Shown here: piece by piece, positions 17,236 to 27,631 of the stretch
Numbering within the stretch: position 1 is the stretch's first letter
Layout of the letters: every line of letters begins with the position of its first letter
Assembly: GCF_003443895.1 (NCBI RefSeq)
Contig: NZ_QQOA01000001.1
Span: forward strand, 1-64,000
Source: Paraburkholderia phosphatilytica
GTDB taxonomy: Bacteria > Pseudomonadota > Gammaproteobacteria > Burkholderiales > Burkholderiaceae
Direction of reading: 5' to 3'
DNA length: 64,000 nucleotides
Made by a program: the position numbers and the translations under genes
Notes under the pieces: generated by a model
Seen by the model: only the letters and a program-made list of their open reading frames with translations
Told to the model about the DNA's origin: nothing
Databases searched by the model: none

Positions 17236-19421
17236 CCGCACCGCGCACCGCCGATCCCTCTTCTGCCCGATCGCAGGACGAGACACCGTCGCGCCTGGAA
17301 CGCTTCGTCGACGCGGGCCTCTGGAACAGCCGCGTGCTCACCGTGCTCGTCACGCTGTTCGCGATCGTGGTGCTCTACTTCGTGATGACGGTGCCGCTCG
17401 GCTTTCGCGAGCAGTTGACGTTCGCGACCGCGTCGTTTCTCTGCGCGCTGCTGGTCCGGCGCATGAAAGGCCGCTACGCGACGCTCGTGATGATCGTGCT
17501 GTCGATGATCGCGACGGGCCGCTACATGTACTGGCGCCTCACCGCGACGACCTACTGGTCGCATCCACTCGACGCCGCGTGGGGTCTGCTGCTGGTTTCC
17601 GCCGAAGTCTATTCGGCGCTCGTGCTGTTCCTCGGCTTCTTCCAGACCGCGTGGCCGCTCAAACGCAAGCCTGTGCCGATGCCCGCGTCGCGCGATGCGT
17701 GGCCCACCGTCGACGTGTTCATCCCCACCTACAACGAGCCGCTGTCGGTCGTGAAGCCGACCATCTACGCGGCGCTCGCGCTCGACTACCCGCGCGACAA
17801 ACTGGCCATTCACGTGCTCGACGACGGCCGCCGCCCCGAATTCAAGGTGTTCTGCGAGGAAGTGGGCGTGCAGTGGACGATTCGCGCGCACAACCGCCAC
17901 GCGAAGGCCGGCAACATCAACGAGGCGCTGAAGATCACCAGCGGCGAGTATGTTGCCGTGTTCGACTGCGATCACATTCCGACCCGCTCGTTCCTGCAGA
18001 TCTGCCTCGGCTGGTTTCTGCGCGACCCGCTGCTGTCGATGCTGCAGACGCCGCACCATTTCTTCTCCGCCGATCCGTTCGAGCGCAATCTCGGCACCTT
18101 CCGCAAGGTGCCGAACGAAGGCGAGCTGTTCTACGGGCTCGTGCAGGACGGCAACGACCTGTGGAACGCGACGTTCTTCTGCGGCTCGTGCGCGATCCTG
18201 CGCCGCTCGACGCTCGAAGAGATCGGCGGCGTGGCGATCGAAACCGTGACCGAGGACGCGCACACCGCGCTCAAGCTGCATCGGCGCGGCTACACGACCG
18301 CGTATCTGGCGCTGCCGCAGGCCGCGGGGCTCGCCACCGAAAGCCTGTCGGGTCACGTGAACCAGCGCATCCGCTGGGCGCGCGGCATGACGCAGATCTT
18401 CCGCATCGACAACCCGCTGATGGGCAAGGGGCTCAAGCTGAGCCAGCGGCTGTGCTACGTGAACGGGATGATGCACTTCTTCTACGGCGTGCCGCGTCTC
18501 GTGTTCCTCACGGCGCCGCTGTCGTTCCTGTTCTTCGGCGCGCACGTGATCGAAGCGGCAGCGAGCACGATCGCGATCTACGCGCTGCCGCACATGATGC
18601 ACGCGAGCGTCACCAACTCGCGGATGCAGCGGCGCTTCCGTCATTCGTTCTGGGCAGAGGTCTATGAATCGGTGCTCGCGTCGTACATCACGCCGCCGAC
18701 GCTGCTCGCGCTGATCAACCCGAAGCTCGGCCGCTTCAACGTGACGGCGAAGGGCGGACAGATCGACCGCAATTACTTCGACTGGGCGATCTCGCGGCCG
18801 TATCTGATCCTGCTGCTGCTAAACCTGCTGGGCTTCGTAGCGGGTATCGCTCACATCGTGCTGCACCGGCATGCGGTGGGCGAGGTGCACACCACGATCC
18901 TCAATCTCGGCTGGACCGTCTACAACATGCTGATTCTCGGCGCGAGCGTGGCTGCGGCGAGCGAGCGGCGGCAGATCCGCAACGTGCATCGCGTCGCGAT
19001 GAAGATCCCGGTGATGCTGAAGTTTTCCACCGGCCGCACGCTCGCGTGCGAAACGATCGACTACTCGGAAGGCGGCGTCGGCGTCGCGTTGCCGGACAAG
19101 CTGCAGATTCCCACGCACGAACGCGTAACGGTGTCGCTGTTTCGCGGCGACGAAGAGTTCACGTTCCCCGCGACGGTGGGATTCAGCACGCCGGGACGTG
19201 TGGGCTTGCGCTTCATGACCGCGAGCCGCGAGGAAGAGTACGACATCATCCAGACCACGTTCGCGCGCGCCGATGCGTGGACCAGCTGGGCCGAAGGCCG
19301 TCAGGCGGATACGCCGCTGCGCGGGCTGTCGCATGTGCTACTGGTCGGCATGCGCGGCATCGGCGGTCTGTTCGTGCATCTCTACGAAGACCTTCGCCGC
19401 TACCGCCGGCGCAACGACTGA
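17232..19421 (+). CDS. bcsA: Cellulose synthase catalytic subunit BcsA (GT2 with PilZ domain)
   Basis: 729 residues from ATG 17232 (overlapping the bcsQ stop). It polymerises UDP-glucose into beta-1,4-glucan and extrudes it through its own membrane channel. The processive GT2 signature is intact: VLDDGRR (about residue 196), DCD (245-247), TED (340-342, catalytic base Asp342) and QRIRW (378-382). The C-terminal PilZ domain carries RNVHR (Arg583, Arg587) and DYSEGG (610-615), the c-di-GMP-binding residues that release the gating loop. About eight TM segments flank the GT domain. Activity should therefore be allosterically controlled by c-di-GMP. Confidence 0.97.
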   Translation: MTAPRTADPSSARSQDETPSRLERFVDAGLWNSRVLTVLVTLFAIVVLYFVMTVPLGFREQLTFATASFLCALLVRRMKGRYATLVMIVLSMIATGRYMYWRLTATTYWSHPLDAAWGLLLVSAEVYSALVLFLGFFQTAWPLKRKPVPMPASRDAWPTVDVFIPTYNEPLSVVKPTIYAALALDYPRDKLAIHVLDDGRRPEFKVFCEEVGVQWTIRAHNRHAKAGNINEALKITSGEYVAVFDCDHIPTRSFLQICLGWFLRDPLLSMLQTPHHFFSADPFERNLGTFRKVPNEGELFYGLVQDGNDLWNATFFCGSCAILRRSTLEEIGGVAIETVTEDAHTALKLHRRGYTTAYLALPQAAGLATESLSGHVNQRIRWARGMTQIFRIDNPLMGKGLKLSQRLCYVNGMMHFFYGVPRLVFLTAPLSFLFFGAHVIEAAASTIAIYALPHMMHASVTNSRMQRRFRHSFWAEVYESVLASYITPPTLLALINPKLGRFNVTAKGGQIDRNYFDWAISRPYLILLLLNLLGFVAGIAHIVLHRHAVGEVHTTILNLGWTVYNMLILGASVAAASERRQIRNVHRVAMKIPVMLKFSTGRTLACETIDYSEGGVGVALPDKLQIPTHERVTVSLFRGDEEFTFPATVGFSTPGRVGLRFMTASREEEYDIIQTTFARADAWTSWAEGRQADTPLRGLSHVLLVGMRGIGGLFVHLYEDLRRYRRRND

Positions 19422-19447
19422 TCACCACGAGGACCTGAGACCGAGTC

Positions 19448-21988
19448 ATGGGACAAGCGATCGCGACGGCGCATGGCCGCCCCCTCCGCTACGCGCATCG
19501 CGCGATTTTGGCTGCGATTGCCGCGCGAAGCTCGCGTGGCCGAGCGCTGACCGCATGGCTCGCGTTGCAGATCGCGTTCATGGCGCTCGTACCGCTGAAC
19601 GCTGCGTTCGCGAAAGCAGCGCCTCCCGCAGCGGCACAACGCACGGCGAGCAACGAGACGCTCTACGCCACGCCTTCGGCGCAAGCGCCCGCAAACGACA
19701 ACACATTGCCGCTGCCCGGCCCCGCCGCGCCGTACGATCCCTCGGCCACCGCACCGACGCCGCTCGCCGCCGCGGCCCCCGCATCCGCTTCATCGGTGAA
19801 GGCCACGGGCGCGCGCACGCCGACCACCGCAGACCCGGGCACGCTGCTGCCTGGCGGCCGCCGCCAGGCGCTGACCTTCGCCGACTTCGGCGCGCGCGAC
19901 CCGCTGCAGTTGCGCGGCACCGAAGGCCAGAACGGCATCGCGTTCTCGGTGCGCAGCGACGAGGTGGTGACGGGCGCGGTGCTGCATCTGATCTACAGCT
20001 ATTCGCCGGCGCTGCTGCCGGCCATCTCGCAGCTGAAGCTGCTCGTGAACGGCGAAGTGGCCGCGACGCTGCCGGTGCCGCACGAGCAGGCGGGCATGCT
20101 GGTCGCGCGCGACGTGCCGATCGATCCGCGCTTCATCACCGAGTTCAATCACCTGAACCTGCAGCTGATCGGCCACTACACGACACGCTGCGAGGACCCC
20201 GCCAACTCGACGCTGTGGGCCACCGTCAGCAACGCGAGTTCGATCGAGCTCACCTACGCGTTCATCCGCACGAAGCCCGATCTCGCCGCGCTGCCGCAAC
20301 CGTTCTTCGATCGCCGCGACGTGCGGCGCCTCGAGCTGCCGTTCGTGCTGCCGCACAAGCCCGATCCGGCCACGCTCGAAGCGGCCGGCATCGTCGCGTC
20401 GTGGTTCGGCGCGCTTGCGGGCTATCGCGGCGCGCTGTTTCCGGCGCAGGCCGACGCGCCGCCGCTGTCGGGCAACGCGGTGGTGTTCGCGACGCCCGAT
20501 TCGCGCCCGGTGGGCGTGCCGATTCCGGAGATCGACGGCCCGACGCTCGCAGTGCTCGATCGCGCCGCGCCCGCGCAAGGCAAGCTGCTGCTCGTGATGG
20601 GCCGCACGACCGACGAACTGAAAACCGCCGCGAAAGCGCTGGGTATCGGTCAGAACGCGCTAACGGGCCAGTCCGCGACGATCACGCGGCTCGTCGAACT
20701 CGGTCCGCGCGCGCCATACGATGCGCCGAACTGGCTGCCGTCGAATCGCCCGGTGCGCTTCGGCGAACTCGCGGACGAACGCGATCTCACGGTGAGCGGC
20801 TACGACGCCGACGCAGTGCGCGTGAACCTGCGCTTCCCGCCTGATCTCTTCATGTGGCGCACGCAAGGTGCGCCGATCGATCTGCGCTACCGCTACACCG
20901 TGCGGCCAAAGGCTGATCGTTCGTCGTTGAATATCAGCCTCAACGACAACTTCGTGCAGGCGCTGCCAATTCCGGCCGTGTCGCCGTCTGCGTTCAATCC
21001 CGCGCGCTATCTCACGCGCATCCTGCCCGACAACACCGCCGAGGCGCACCGCACGATTCACGTGCCGCAGCAGCTGCTGTCGTCGCGCGCGCAGTTGCGG
21101 CTGCACTTCTTCTACGACATTCCCGATACCGGCGAATGCCACGGACGCCTGCTGCAGAATGTGGCCGGTACGATCGATCCGAACACGACGATCGATCTGT
21201 CGTCGTTCCCGCACTACATGGCGCTGCCCGATCTCGCCGCATTCGCGAACAGCGGCTTCCCGTTCACGCGGATGGCCGATCTTTCGCAGACCGCAGTAAT
21301 CCTGCCCGACGACGCAAACACCGGCGACTTCAGTCTGTATCTGCTCGAAATGGGCCGCATGGGCGCATCGACCGGCTATCCGGCGACAGGCGTGACGGTC
21401 GGCTACGCGGACGACGCACCGCATTTCGCCGACAAAGACCTGCTGATTCTCGGCGCGCCCGGCCGCCAGCCGCTGCTGCAGCGCTGGGCCGCATCGATGC
21501 CGTTTTCCGCCGACGGCGACGAGCGCAGCTTCCAACTGTCCGACGTCACATTCAGGCTCGAAAACTGGTGGCACGGCGAGCATGGCCCCGAGCGCTCGCC
21601 GGTGCACGCCGATCTGACGCTCGTGAGTTCGAGCGGCGACGCGTTGCTGGCCGGCTTCGAATCGCCGCTGACCAGAAGCCGCAGCGCGGTCGCGCTGATC
21701 AGCGCCGCCGGTCAGTCCGACGCGGACCTCACGGCGGCGCTGCTCGACACGGATCTGCTGCCGCAGATCCAGGGCGGCATGGCGGTGATCCATGGCCGCA
21801 GCGTGATCGTCACGTCGAACGGCAACACGTATTACGTGGGCTCGCTGCCGCTCATCGACTATCTGCGCTGGGCGCTGTCGTTGCATCCGCTGCTGCTGAT
21901 GTTCGGCGGTCTGCTCTCCGCGCTGATCGTCGCGGGTCTGTTCTACCGGACGCTGCGCGCCGTCGCCGCGCGCCGGCTCAAGGAGTGA
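19448..21988 (+). CDS. bcsB: Cellulose synthase subunit BcsB
   Basis: An 846-residue periplasmic subunit anchored by one C-terminal TM helix (about residues 810-832, LLLMFGGLLSALIVAGLFY) that packs against BcsA and is needed for catalysis. The N-terminus has a long export signal (hydrophobic stretch about residues 35-55, cut probably after AFA), then a Pro/Ala-rich linker to about residue 130, then repeated carbohydrate-binding and flavodoxin-like modules (e.g. LRLHFFYDIPDTGECHG). It guides the nascent glucan through the periplasm. It starts 26 bp after bcsA and ends one base before bcsZ. Confidence 0.95.
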   Translation: MGQAIATAHGRPLRYAHRAILAAIAARSSRGRALTAWLALQIAFMALVPLNAAFAKAAPPAAAQRTASNETLYATPSAQAPANDNTLPLPGPAAPYDPSATAPTPLAAAAPASASSVKATGARTPTTADPGTLLPGGRRQALTFADFGARDPLQLRGTEGQNGIAFSVRSDEVVTGAVLHLIYSYSPALLPAISQLKLLVNGEVAATLPVPHEQAGMLVARDVPIDPRFITEFNHLNLQLIGHYTTRCEDPANSTLWATVSNASSIELTYAFIRTKPDLAALPQPFFDRRDVRRLELPFVLPHKPDPATLEAAGIVASWFGALAGYRGALFPAQADAPPLSGNAVVFATPDSRPVGVPIPEIDGPTLAVLDRAAPAQGKLLLVMGRTTDELKTAAKALGIGQNALTGQSATITRLVELGPRAPYDAPNWLPSNRPVRFGELADERDLTVSGYDADAVRVNLRFPPDLFMWRTQGAPIDLRYRYTVRPKADRSSLNISLNDNFVQALPIPAVSPSAFNPARYLTRILPDNTAEAHRTIHVPQQLLSSRAQLRLHFFYDIPDTGECHGRLLQNVAGTIDPNTTIDLSSFPHYMALPDLAAFANSGFPFTRMADLSQTAVILPDDANTGDFSLYLLEMGRMGASTGYPATGVTVGYADDAPHFADKDLLILGAPGRQPLLQRWAASMPFSADGDERSFQLSDVTFRLENWWHGEHGPERSPVHADLTLVSSSGDALLAGFESPLTRSRSAVALISAAGQSDADLTAALLDTDLLPQIQGGMAVIHGRSVIVTSNGNTYYVGSLPLIDYLRWALSLHPLLLMFGGLLSALIVAGLFYRTLRAVAARRLKE

Positions 21989-21989
21989 T

Positions 21990-23231
21990 ATGTCCGGTCT
22001 GTCGCGACGATTGCGGCGCATGGAGACGCGCGGCGTGCTCATGGCACTTGCGGTGGTCATCGCGGGGTTGGTTGCTGCGCAGTCCGGCTGCTATGCGGCA
22101 TCATCTGCGAGCGGCGGCGCAGCGATGACGAAGCCAGCATCCAGCGCGACCGCCAGCTCGCCATGCGGCGAGTGGAACGCATACCGCCTCTTCATCGGCC
22201 GTTTTGTGCAGCCCGATGGCCGTATCGTCGATTTCTCGACGCCGACCCAGCAGACCACATCCGAAGCTCAGTCATACGGAATGTTTTTCGCGCTCGTCGC
22301 AAACGATCGCGCGACCTTCGACCGGCTGCTCGACTGGACCCGCAACAACCTCGCCGCGGGCCAGTTCGATCCGCAGAACGCACGGCTGCCGTCCTGGCAA
22401 TGGGGCCGCAAGAACGACGGCTCGCAAGGCGTGCTGGACCCGAACTCCGCCGCCGACTCCGACGTGTGGATCGCCTACGACCTGCTGCAGGCCGGGCGCC
22501 TGTGGCACGAGCCCGACTACACGAAGCTCGGCGAAGCGCTTGCCGCACGCATCGCCCACGACGAAGTGGTCGACCTCGCCGGACTCGGCTCGATGCTCCT
22601 GCCCGGTTCGCACGGCTTCCAGACCAACGGCGTGACGCGCGTGAACCCGAGCTATCTGCCGCTGCCGGTGTTGCGCGGCCTCGCGTCCGCGCTGCCCGGC
22701 GGTCCGTGGAGCCGCATTGCAGACAACGCGTACCGGCTCGTCAAAGGCACCGCGCCGCTCGGCTTCGCGCCCGACTGGGCAGCATGGCGCGACGGCCGGT
22801 TCGTCGCCGATCCGAATACCGGCGACATCGGCAGCTACGACGCGATTCGCGTGTATCTGTGGGCCGGCATGACGCCCGCCGCCGATCCGCTCGCGAAACC
22901 CTGGCTCGCCGCGCTCGGCGGCATGCGCGAGCGCGTGCAGCAGACGGGCGTGCCGCCGGAGAAGGTGGCCGCGATGACGGGCACGGGCAGCGGCGAGGGG
23001 CCGCTCAGCTACTGGGGCGCCCTCGCGCCGTATTTCAAGGCGCTGGACGACGCGCATGGCCTCGGCCTCGCGCGCCAGCATCTCGCAGCGCTCGACGGCA
23101 ACGTCCCCGGCCGCGATCCGGTCTACTACGACCGCGTGCTCGGCCTGTTCGGTAGCGGCTTCATCGATGGCCGGTATCGCTTCGATGACGCCGGCCATCT
23201 CGTGCCGCGCTGGAGAACCGCATGCGAATGA
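21990..23231 (+). CDS. bcsZ: Cellulase BcsZ (GH8 endo-beta-1,4-glucanase)
   Basis: A 413-residue exported GH8 endoglucanase found in most bcs operons. It trims glucan in the periplasm and is needed for normal cellulose export. The N-terminus has a hydrophobic signal (residues 18-30) with Cys34 in AAQSGC, so it may be a lipoprotein. The catalytic acid is Glu92 in TSEAQSYGMFFAL; the candidate base is the Asp in SYDAIRVYLWAG; the family segment DSDVWIAYDLL is present. The gene starts one base after the bcsB stop and overlaps bcsC by ten bases. Confidence 0.95.
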   Translation: MSGLSRRLRRMETRGVLMALAVVIAGLVAAQSGCYAASSASGGAAMTKPASSATASSPCGEWNAYRLFIGRFVQPDGRIVDFSTPTQQTTSEAQSYGMFFALVANDRATFDRLLDWTRNNLAAGQFDPQNARLPSWQWGRKNDGSQGVLDPNSAADSDVWIAYDLLQAGRLWHEPDYTKLGEALAARIAHDEVVDLAGLGSMLLPGSHGFQTNGVTRVNPSYLPLPVLRGLASALPGGPWSRIADNAYRLVKGTAPLGFAPDWAAWRDGRFVADPNTGDIGSYDAIRVYLWAGMTPAADPLAKPWLAALGGMRERVQQTGVPPEKVAAMTGTGSGEGPLSYWGALAPYFKALDDAHGLGLARQHLAALDGNVPGRDPVYYDRVLGLFGSGFIDGRYRFDDAGHLVPRWRTACE

Positions 23232-26200
23232 GCACACCTGGCCTGACGCGAACGCTGCTGGCGAAAGCGCTCGGCGCGGCCACGCTGTGCGCCGCGATCT
23301 GCGCGCTGCCTGACCTCGCGCACGCGCAGACCCAGCAGAAAGATCCGCTGACCGTGCTGATCGACCAGGGCCGGTACTGGCAGGCGCATCAACGCGGCGA
23401 CCTCGCTGAGCAGGCATGGCAGAAGGTGCTGCGCATCGATCCCAATCAACCCGATGCGCTGTTCGGCATGGGCATGGTGCTCGCGGACCGTCGCGATGGC
23501 GGCGGCGCGCAGCAGTATCTCGCGCGGCTGCGCGCGGCTGCGCCGAACTATCCGTCGATCGACGAACTGGGACGGCGCCTCGGCGAATCGAGCCTGCGCG
23601 ATCAGACTGTCGACGACGCGCGCCGTCTAGCGGCAAGCGGACAAAGCGCGAGCGCGGTGCAGCAGTATCGCGAGGCGATCGGCGGCGCGCCCGCCACGCC
23701 GCAACTGCGGCTCGAATACTACCAGGCGCTGGCCGCCACGCCGAAAGGCTGGGACGAGGCGCGCGCGGGCCTCGAACAGCTCGCGCGCGACAACCCGGAC
23801 GATCCGCGCTATGCGCTCGCGTACGCGCAGCACCTGACCTATCGCGATGCGACACGGCGTGACGGCATCGCGCGGCTCGCGAAGCTCGCGGGTGACAGCG
23901 TGGTGGGCGGCGCAGCGCGCAAGGCCTGGCGTCAGGCGCTGCTGTGGCTCGATGCGCGCGCGTCGGACGCGCCGCTGTTCGACGCGTATCTGCAAACCGC
24001 CAGCGACGACGCCGCGGTGCGCGCGCGCTTCGAATCGATGGTGCAGCAGGATCGCGACACACGTCTGCGCGCGCAACAGAACGCCATCACCGATGCGCGC
24101 GGTCGAACGGTGGCGGAAGGCTTCGCCGCGCTCGACCACAACGACCTCGCCGGCGCGAGCGCGAAATTCCAGTCGGTGCTCGCCGTCGACCCGAACGATG
24201 CGGACGCGCTAGGCGGTATCGGCATCGTCGCGCTGAAGCAGGAGCGCTTCGCCGAAGCGCGCGACGATCTCGAGCGCGCGTCGCGCGCCGGGCATGCGGA
24301 ACGTTGGCGCGAGTCGCTCGACAGCGCGCGCTACTGGACCTTGACGAGCGAGGCGATCGGCGCGCGCAGCAACGGCGAATTCGCGAAGGCCAAGGCGCTG
24401 TTCGAACGCGCGATCGCGCTGAATCCGTCGGACGTCACCGCGCAGGTGATGCTCGGCGAGATGCTGCTCGCGAATCGCGATCCGTCCGGCGCGGAGCAGG
24501 CGTACCGGATGGCGTTGCGCCGCCAGGCCGACAACCCCGATGCGATCCGCGGACTCGTCGGCGCACTCGCCGCACAGGGTCGCGGCGACGAGGCGCTCGC
24601 GTTCGCCACGCAGCTGAACAGCGAGCAGCGCGCGAAGGCCGGCGGCATCGACAAGCTGCGCGGCGAAGCGCAGGCCGCGCAGGCGCGCGCCGCCGAAGCG
24701 CGCGGCGATCTCGGCGCCGCGCGCAGCCTGTTCGAAGACGCGCTGCTGAACGATCCCAACGACGCGTGGCTGCGGCTCGATCTCGCGCGCATCTACGTGC
24801 GCGAGGGCGCGGTCGGCACCGCGCGCAGCATGATGGACGGCCTGCTCGCGCTGCATCCCGACATGACCGACGCGCTCTATGCAAGCGCGCTGCTCTGCGC
24901 GGAAACGAGCGACTGGTCGACGGGACTCGCGCAGCTCGAACGCATTCCGGCCGCGCAACGCACGGCCGCGATGGCCACGCTGCAGCATCGTTTGTGGGTT
25001 CATCATCAGATCGATCTCGCGGAACAGCTGACGAACAACGGCCAGGCCGCGCAGGCGCTCGCGCTGCTGAACGACGCGACGCCCGTGGCCGGCAACGACC
25101 CGAGCCTGATCGGCGCGCTCGCGGCCGCGCATCTCGACGCGGGCGATACCGGAGCGGCGCTGACGATGGCGCGCACCGCGGCGGGCGCCGCACCGAACGA
25201 CGCGGACGTGGCGCTGCAGTACGCGGGCATCCTGCTGTCCGCTCATCAGGACGCGGAGCTCGGCGCGGCGATGCGGCACATCGCGGGCATGCAGCTCACG
25301 TCGCGGCAGCACGAAACGTTCGCCGATCTGAACCGTTCGATCGTGATCCGCGAGGCCGATACGGCGCGTCTGCGTGGAGACCTGGCCGGCGCGTACGACA
25401 TGATCTCGCCGTGGCTCGCCGCACTGCCCGACGACCCCGACCTGCAGGCGATGCTCGCGCGCCTCTACTCGAGCGCCGGCGATGACCGTCATGCGCTCGC
25501 GAGCTACCAGATCGCGTTGAAACGCCGCCCCGACGATCAAGGCTTGCGACTCGCGGCCATCTCGGCCGCAACCGGCGCGAAGAATTTCGATTACGCAGGC
25601 AAACTCGCGAGCGACGCATTGCGCGCGCAGCCGGACGATCCCGCGACGCTGGCTGCGGTCGGCCGCATGTATCGCGCCGAAGGCGACCTGTATCACGCCG
25701 CGAAGTATCTGCAGCGATCGCTTGCTGCCTCGAACGCGCACGCCAGCGGCACGGGCACGTCGCGTAGCACGGCCGGCGGCCCGGCGGGCAGCTGGGCGGC
25801 CGCGATGAGCCGCGTCGGCTCCATGCCTCGCACGAACGCAAATCCGTTTGCGGGCAAGACGGCGGTGCGTGTGCAGGACGAGCCCGCGAGTGCGCCGGGT
25901 CCGGTCTCGTCGAATTCGAACGACACACGCGTGGCCACCGACGACTACGGCCCGGACTACAGCGGCTCCGGCGAGTCGGGTGCGCCAGCGCTTACGCCCG
26001 CACGTCCGCTCACGCCCTACCCCGATCAGGCCGATGCGCAGGCGGCAGCAGCGGCGCAACCGGTCTATTCGCCGTACGGTTCGACCGACGCCGCCGACGA
26101 CACGCCGACGCCGTGGCCGATGTCGCCCGCCGCAGCACGCGCGGCGCAAAGCCGTGCGGCGGCTGTGGCGATGCCGGCGCCGGCGCCTGTGCGTGCAGCG

Positions 26201-27604
26201 CCGCGAGTTGCTGCATCGAATTATGCTCAGCAATCCTACCAACCGTCTCCGACACATTATGTGGAGCCGCAGCCGTACGTGCCGAAGCCGCCCGCCGGTT
26301 ACGCGCAGCCGTACTATGCGCCGCCCCCGGTTAGCCGCGGCAGCGACGATGACGACTACGTAGCGGGGAACGTCGCGAACGCACAGACGCGCGGCGTCGC
26401 CGATGAACTCGCAGAGATCAACCACGAACAGACCAGCACGGTGACGAGCGGCGTCATCTTCCGCGACCGTGGCGGCGAAGGCGGGCTCTCGGCGCTGAGC
26501 GAGATCGAAGCGCCGGTACAGGGGCGCATCCAGGCGGGTAACGGGCACATCGTCGTGACCGCGACGCCGGTGTGGCTGGATGCTGGGGTACCAGAGAAGT
26601 CGCTGTCGGTGCTGTCCAGATTCGGGTCCGGGTTGTCGAGCGATGCATCCAACGCGAACGTACGCAGCGGCAATACCACCTATGGCAATCAAACGGCGTT
26701 CGGCACGGGACTGTCGGTGGGCTATGAAGGTCGTCACCTCAACGCCGATGTCGGTTCGACGCCGGTTGGCTTTCGCGAAACCACCATTGTCGGTGGCGCG
26801 CAATATCGCAATCAGTTCACTGACAGCACGTCATGGTCGCTCGCGGTCGCACGACGATCGGTCACGGACAGCCTGCTCTCTTACGCAGGAACGCGGGATT
26901 CAGGCGCGAAGCTCGAATGGGGCGGCGTGACATCGAACGGCGCACTCGCAAAAATTGGCTGGGACGACGGCACGAGTGGCCTGTACGCAAACGCCGCGTA
27001 CCAGTACTACGATGGTCACGGCGTGCCGAGCAACAACTCCGAGAAGGTGGGCGGCGGCATCTATACGCGGCTGTTCGCATCGGCGAACCAGGCGTTGACG
27101 GTCGGGTTGAACACCACCGCGATGCATTACGACCGTAACCTGTCTTACTTCACGTACGGGCAGGGTGGCTATTTTAGTCCGCAGTTCTATGCGATCCTGA
27201 ACCTTCCGGTCGAGTGGGCCGGCCGCCTGGGCGCATTCTCGTACGACCTCAAGGGGTCGATCGGCATGCAGCACTATCGGGAAAATGCATCGGACTACTT
27301 CCCGACCGACGCCGCACGACAGGCGATCGCTGCGCAGAACTCGGCGGACAGCACCGCGTTCGACGCCAATGCCGTGTATCCCGCCCTCAGCAAAACCGGT
27401 CTCGTGTACTCCTTGAAAATCGCCGGCGAGTACCAGGTCACGCCGCACATGGCGTTCGGCGCAACCGCATCGCTTGGCAACGCGTACGAATACCGCGAGT
27501 GGATCGCGGCGATCTATCTGCGCTACAGCTTCACGAAGCAGACGGGCCTCGTACCGTACCCGCCTGCCGAGATGACTTCACCGTATGTGTCGCTGTCCGA
27601 ATGA
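23222..27604 (+). CDS. bcsC: Cellulose export protein BcsC (TPR scaffold plus outer-membrane barrel)
   Basis: 1460 residues: signal peptide cleaved after AHA (residue 35), about 800 residues of TPR repeats forming a periplasmic alpha-solenoid, then a C-terminal 16-strand-type BcsC barrel (about 1090-1460, opening with LSEIEAPVQGRIQAGNG and ending SLSE). Between them, about residues 840-1075, is an unusually long low-complexity linker rich in Pro, Ala, Tyr and Ser. BcsC conducts cellulose across the outer membrane. Last gene of the operon: a plus-strand terminator was not seen, and the next gene is convergent 27 bp away. Confidence 0.95.
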   Translation: MRMSTPGLTRTLLAKALGAATLCAAICALPDLAHAQTQQKDPLTVLIDQGRYWQAHQRGDLAEQAWQKVLRIDPNQPDALFGMGMVLADRRDGGGAQQYLARLRAAAPNYPSIDELGRRLGESSLRDQTVDDARRLAASGQSASAVQQYREAIGGAPATPQLRLEYYQALAATPKGWDEARAGLEQLARDNPDDPRYALAYAQHLTYRDATRRDGIARLAKLAGDSVVGGAARKAWRQALLWLDARASDAPLFDAYLQTASDDAAVRARFESMVQQDRDTRLRAQQNAITDARGRTVAEGFAALDHNDLAGASAKFQSVLAVDPNDADALGGIGIVALKQERFAEARDDLERASRAGHAERWRESLDSARYWTLTSEAIGARSNGEFAKAKALFERAIALNPSDVTAQVMLGEMLLANRDPSGAEQAYRMALRRQADNPDAIRGLVGALAAQGRGDEALAFATQLNSEQRAKAGGIDKLRGEAQAAQARAAEARGDLGAARSLFEDALLNDPNDAWLRLDLARIYVREGAVGTARSMMDGLLALHPDMTDALYASALLCAETSDWSTGLAQLERIPAAQRTAAMATLQHRLWVHHQIDLAEQLTNNGQAAQALALLNDATPVAGNDPSLIGALAAAHLDAGDTGAALTMARTAAGAAPNDADVALQYAGILLSAHQDAELGAAMRHIAGMQLTSRQHETFADLNRSIVIREADTARLRGDLAGAYDMISPWLAALPDDPDLQAMLARLYSSAGDDRHALASYQIALKRRPDDQGLRLAAISAATGAKNFDYAGKLASDALRAQPDDPATLAAVGRMYRAEGDLYHAAKYLQRSLAASNAHASGTGTSRSTAGGPAGSWAAAMSRVGSMPRTNANPFAGKTAVRVQDEPASAPGPVSSNSNDTRVATDDYGPDYSGSGESGAPALTPARPLTPYPDQADAQAAAAAQPVYSPYGSTDAADDTPTPWPMSPAAARAAQSRAAAVAMPAPAPVRAAPRVAASNYAQQSYQPSPTHYVEPQPYVPKPPAGYAQPYYAPPPVSRGSDDDDYVAGNVANAQTRGVADELAEINHEQTSTVTSGVIFRDRGGEGGLSALSEIEAPVQGRIQAGNGHIVVTATPVWLDAGVPEKSLSVLSRFGSGLSSDASNANVRSGNTTYGNQTAFGTGLSVGYEGRHLNADVGSTPVGFRETTIVGGAQYRNQFTDSTSWSLAVARRSVTDSLLSYAGTRDSGAKLEWGGVTSNGALAKIGWDDGTSGLYANAAYQYYDGHGVPSNNSEKVGGGIYTRLFASANQALTVGLNTTAMHYDRNLSYFTYGQGGYFSPQFYAILNLPVEWAGRLGAFSYDLKGSIGMQHYRENASDYFPTDAARQAIAAQNSADSTAFDANAVYPALSKTGLVYSLKIAGEYQVTPHMAFGATASLGNAYEYREWIAAIYLRYSFTKQTGLVPYPPAEMTSPYVSLSE

Positions 27605-27631
27605 CGTGGTGACCATCGCCCTCGCGCCGCG

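Noticed and set aside
24209..26803. An 864-codon minus-strand frame inside bcsC
   Set aside because: Antisense to a gene with clear TPR and barrel domains; its composition is typical of a shadow frame.
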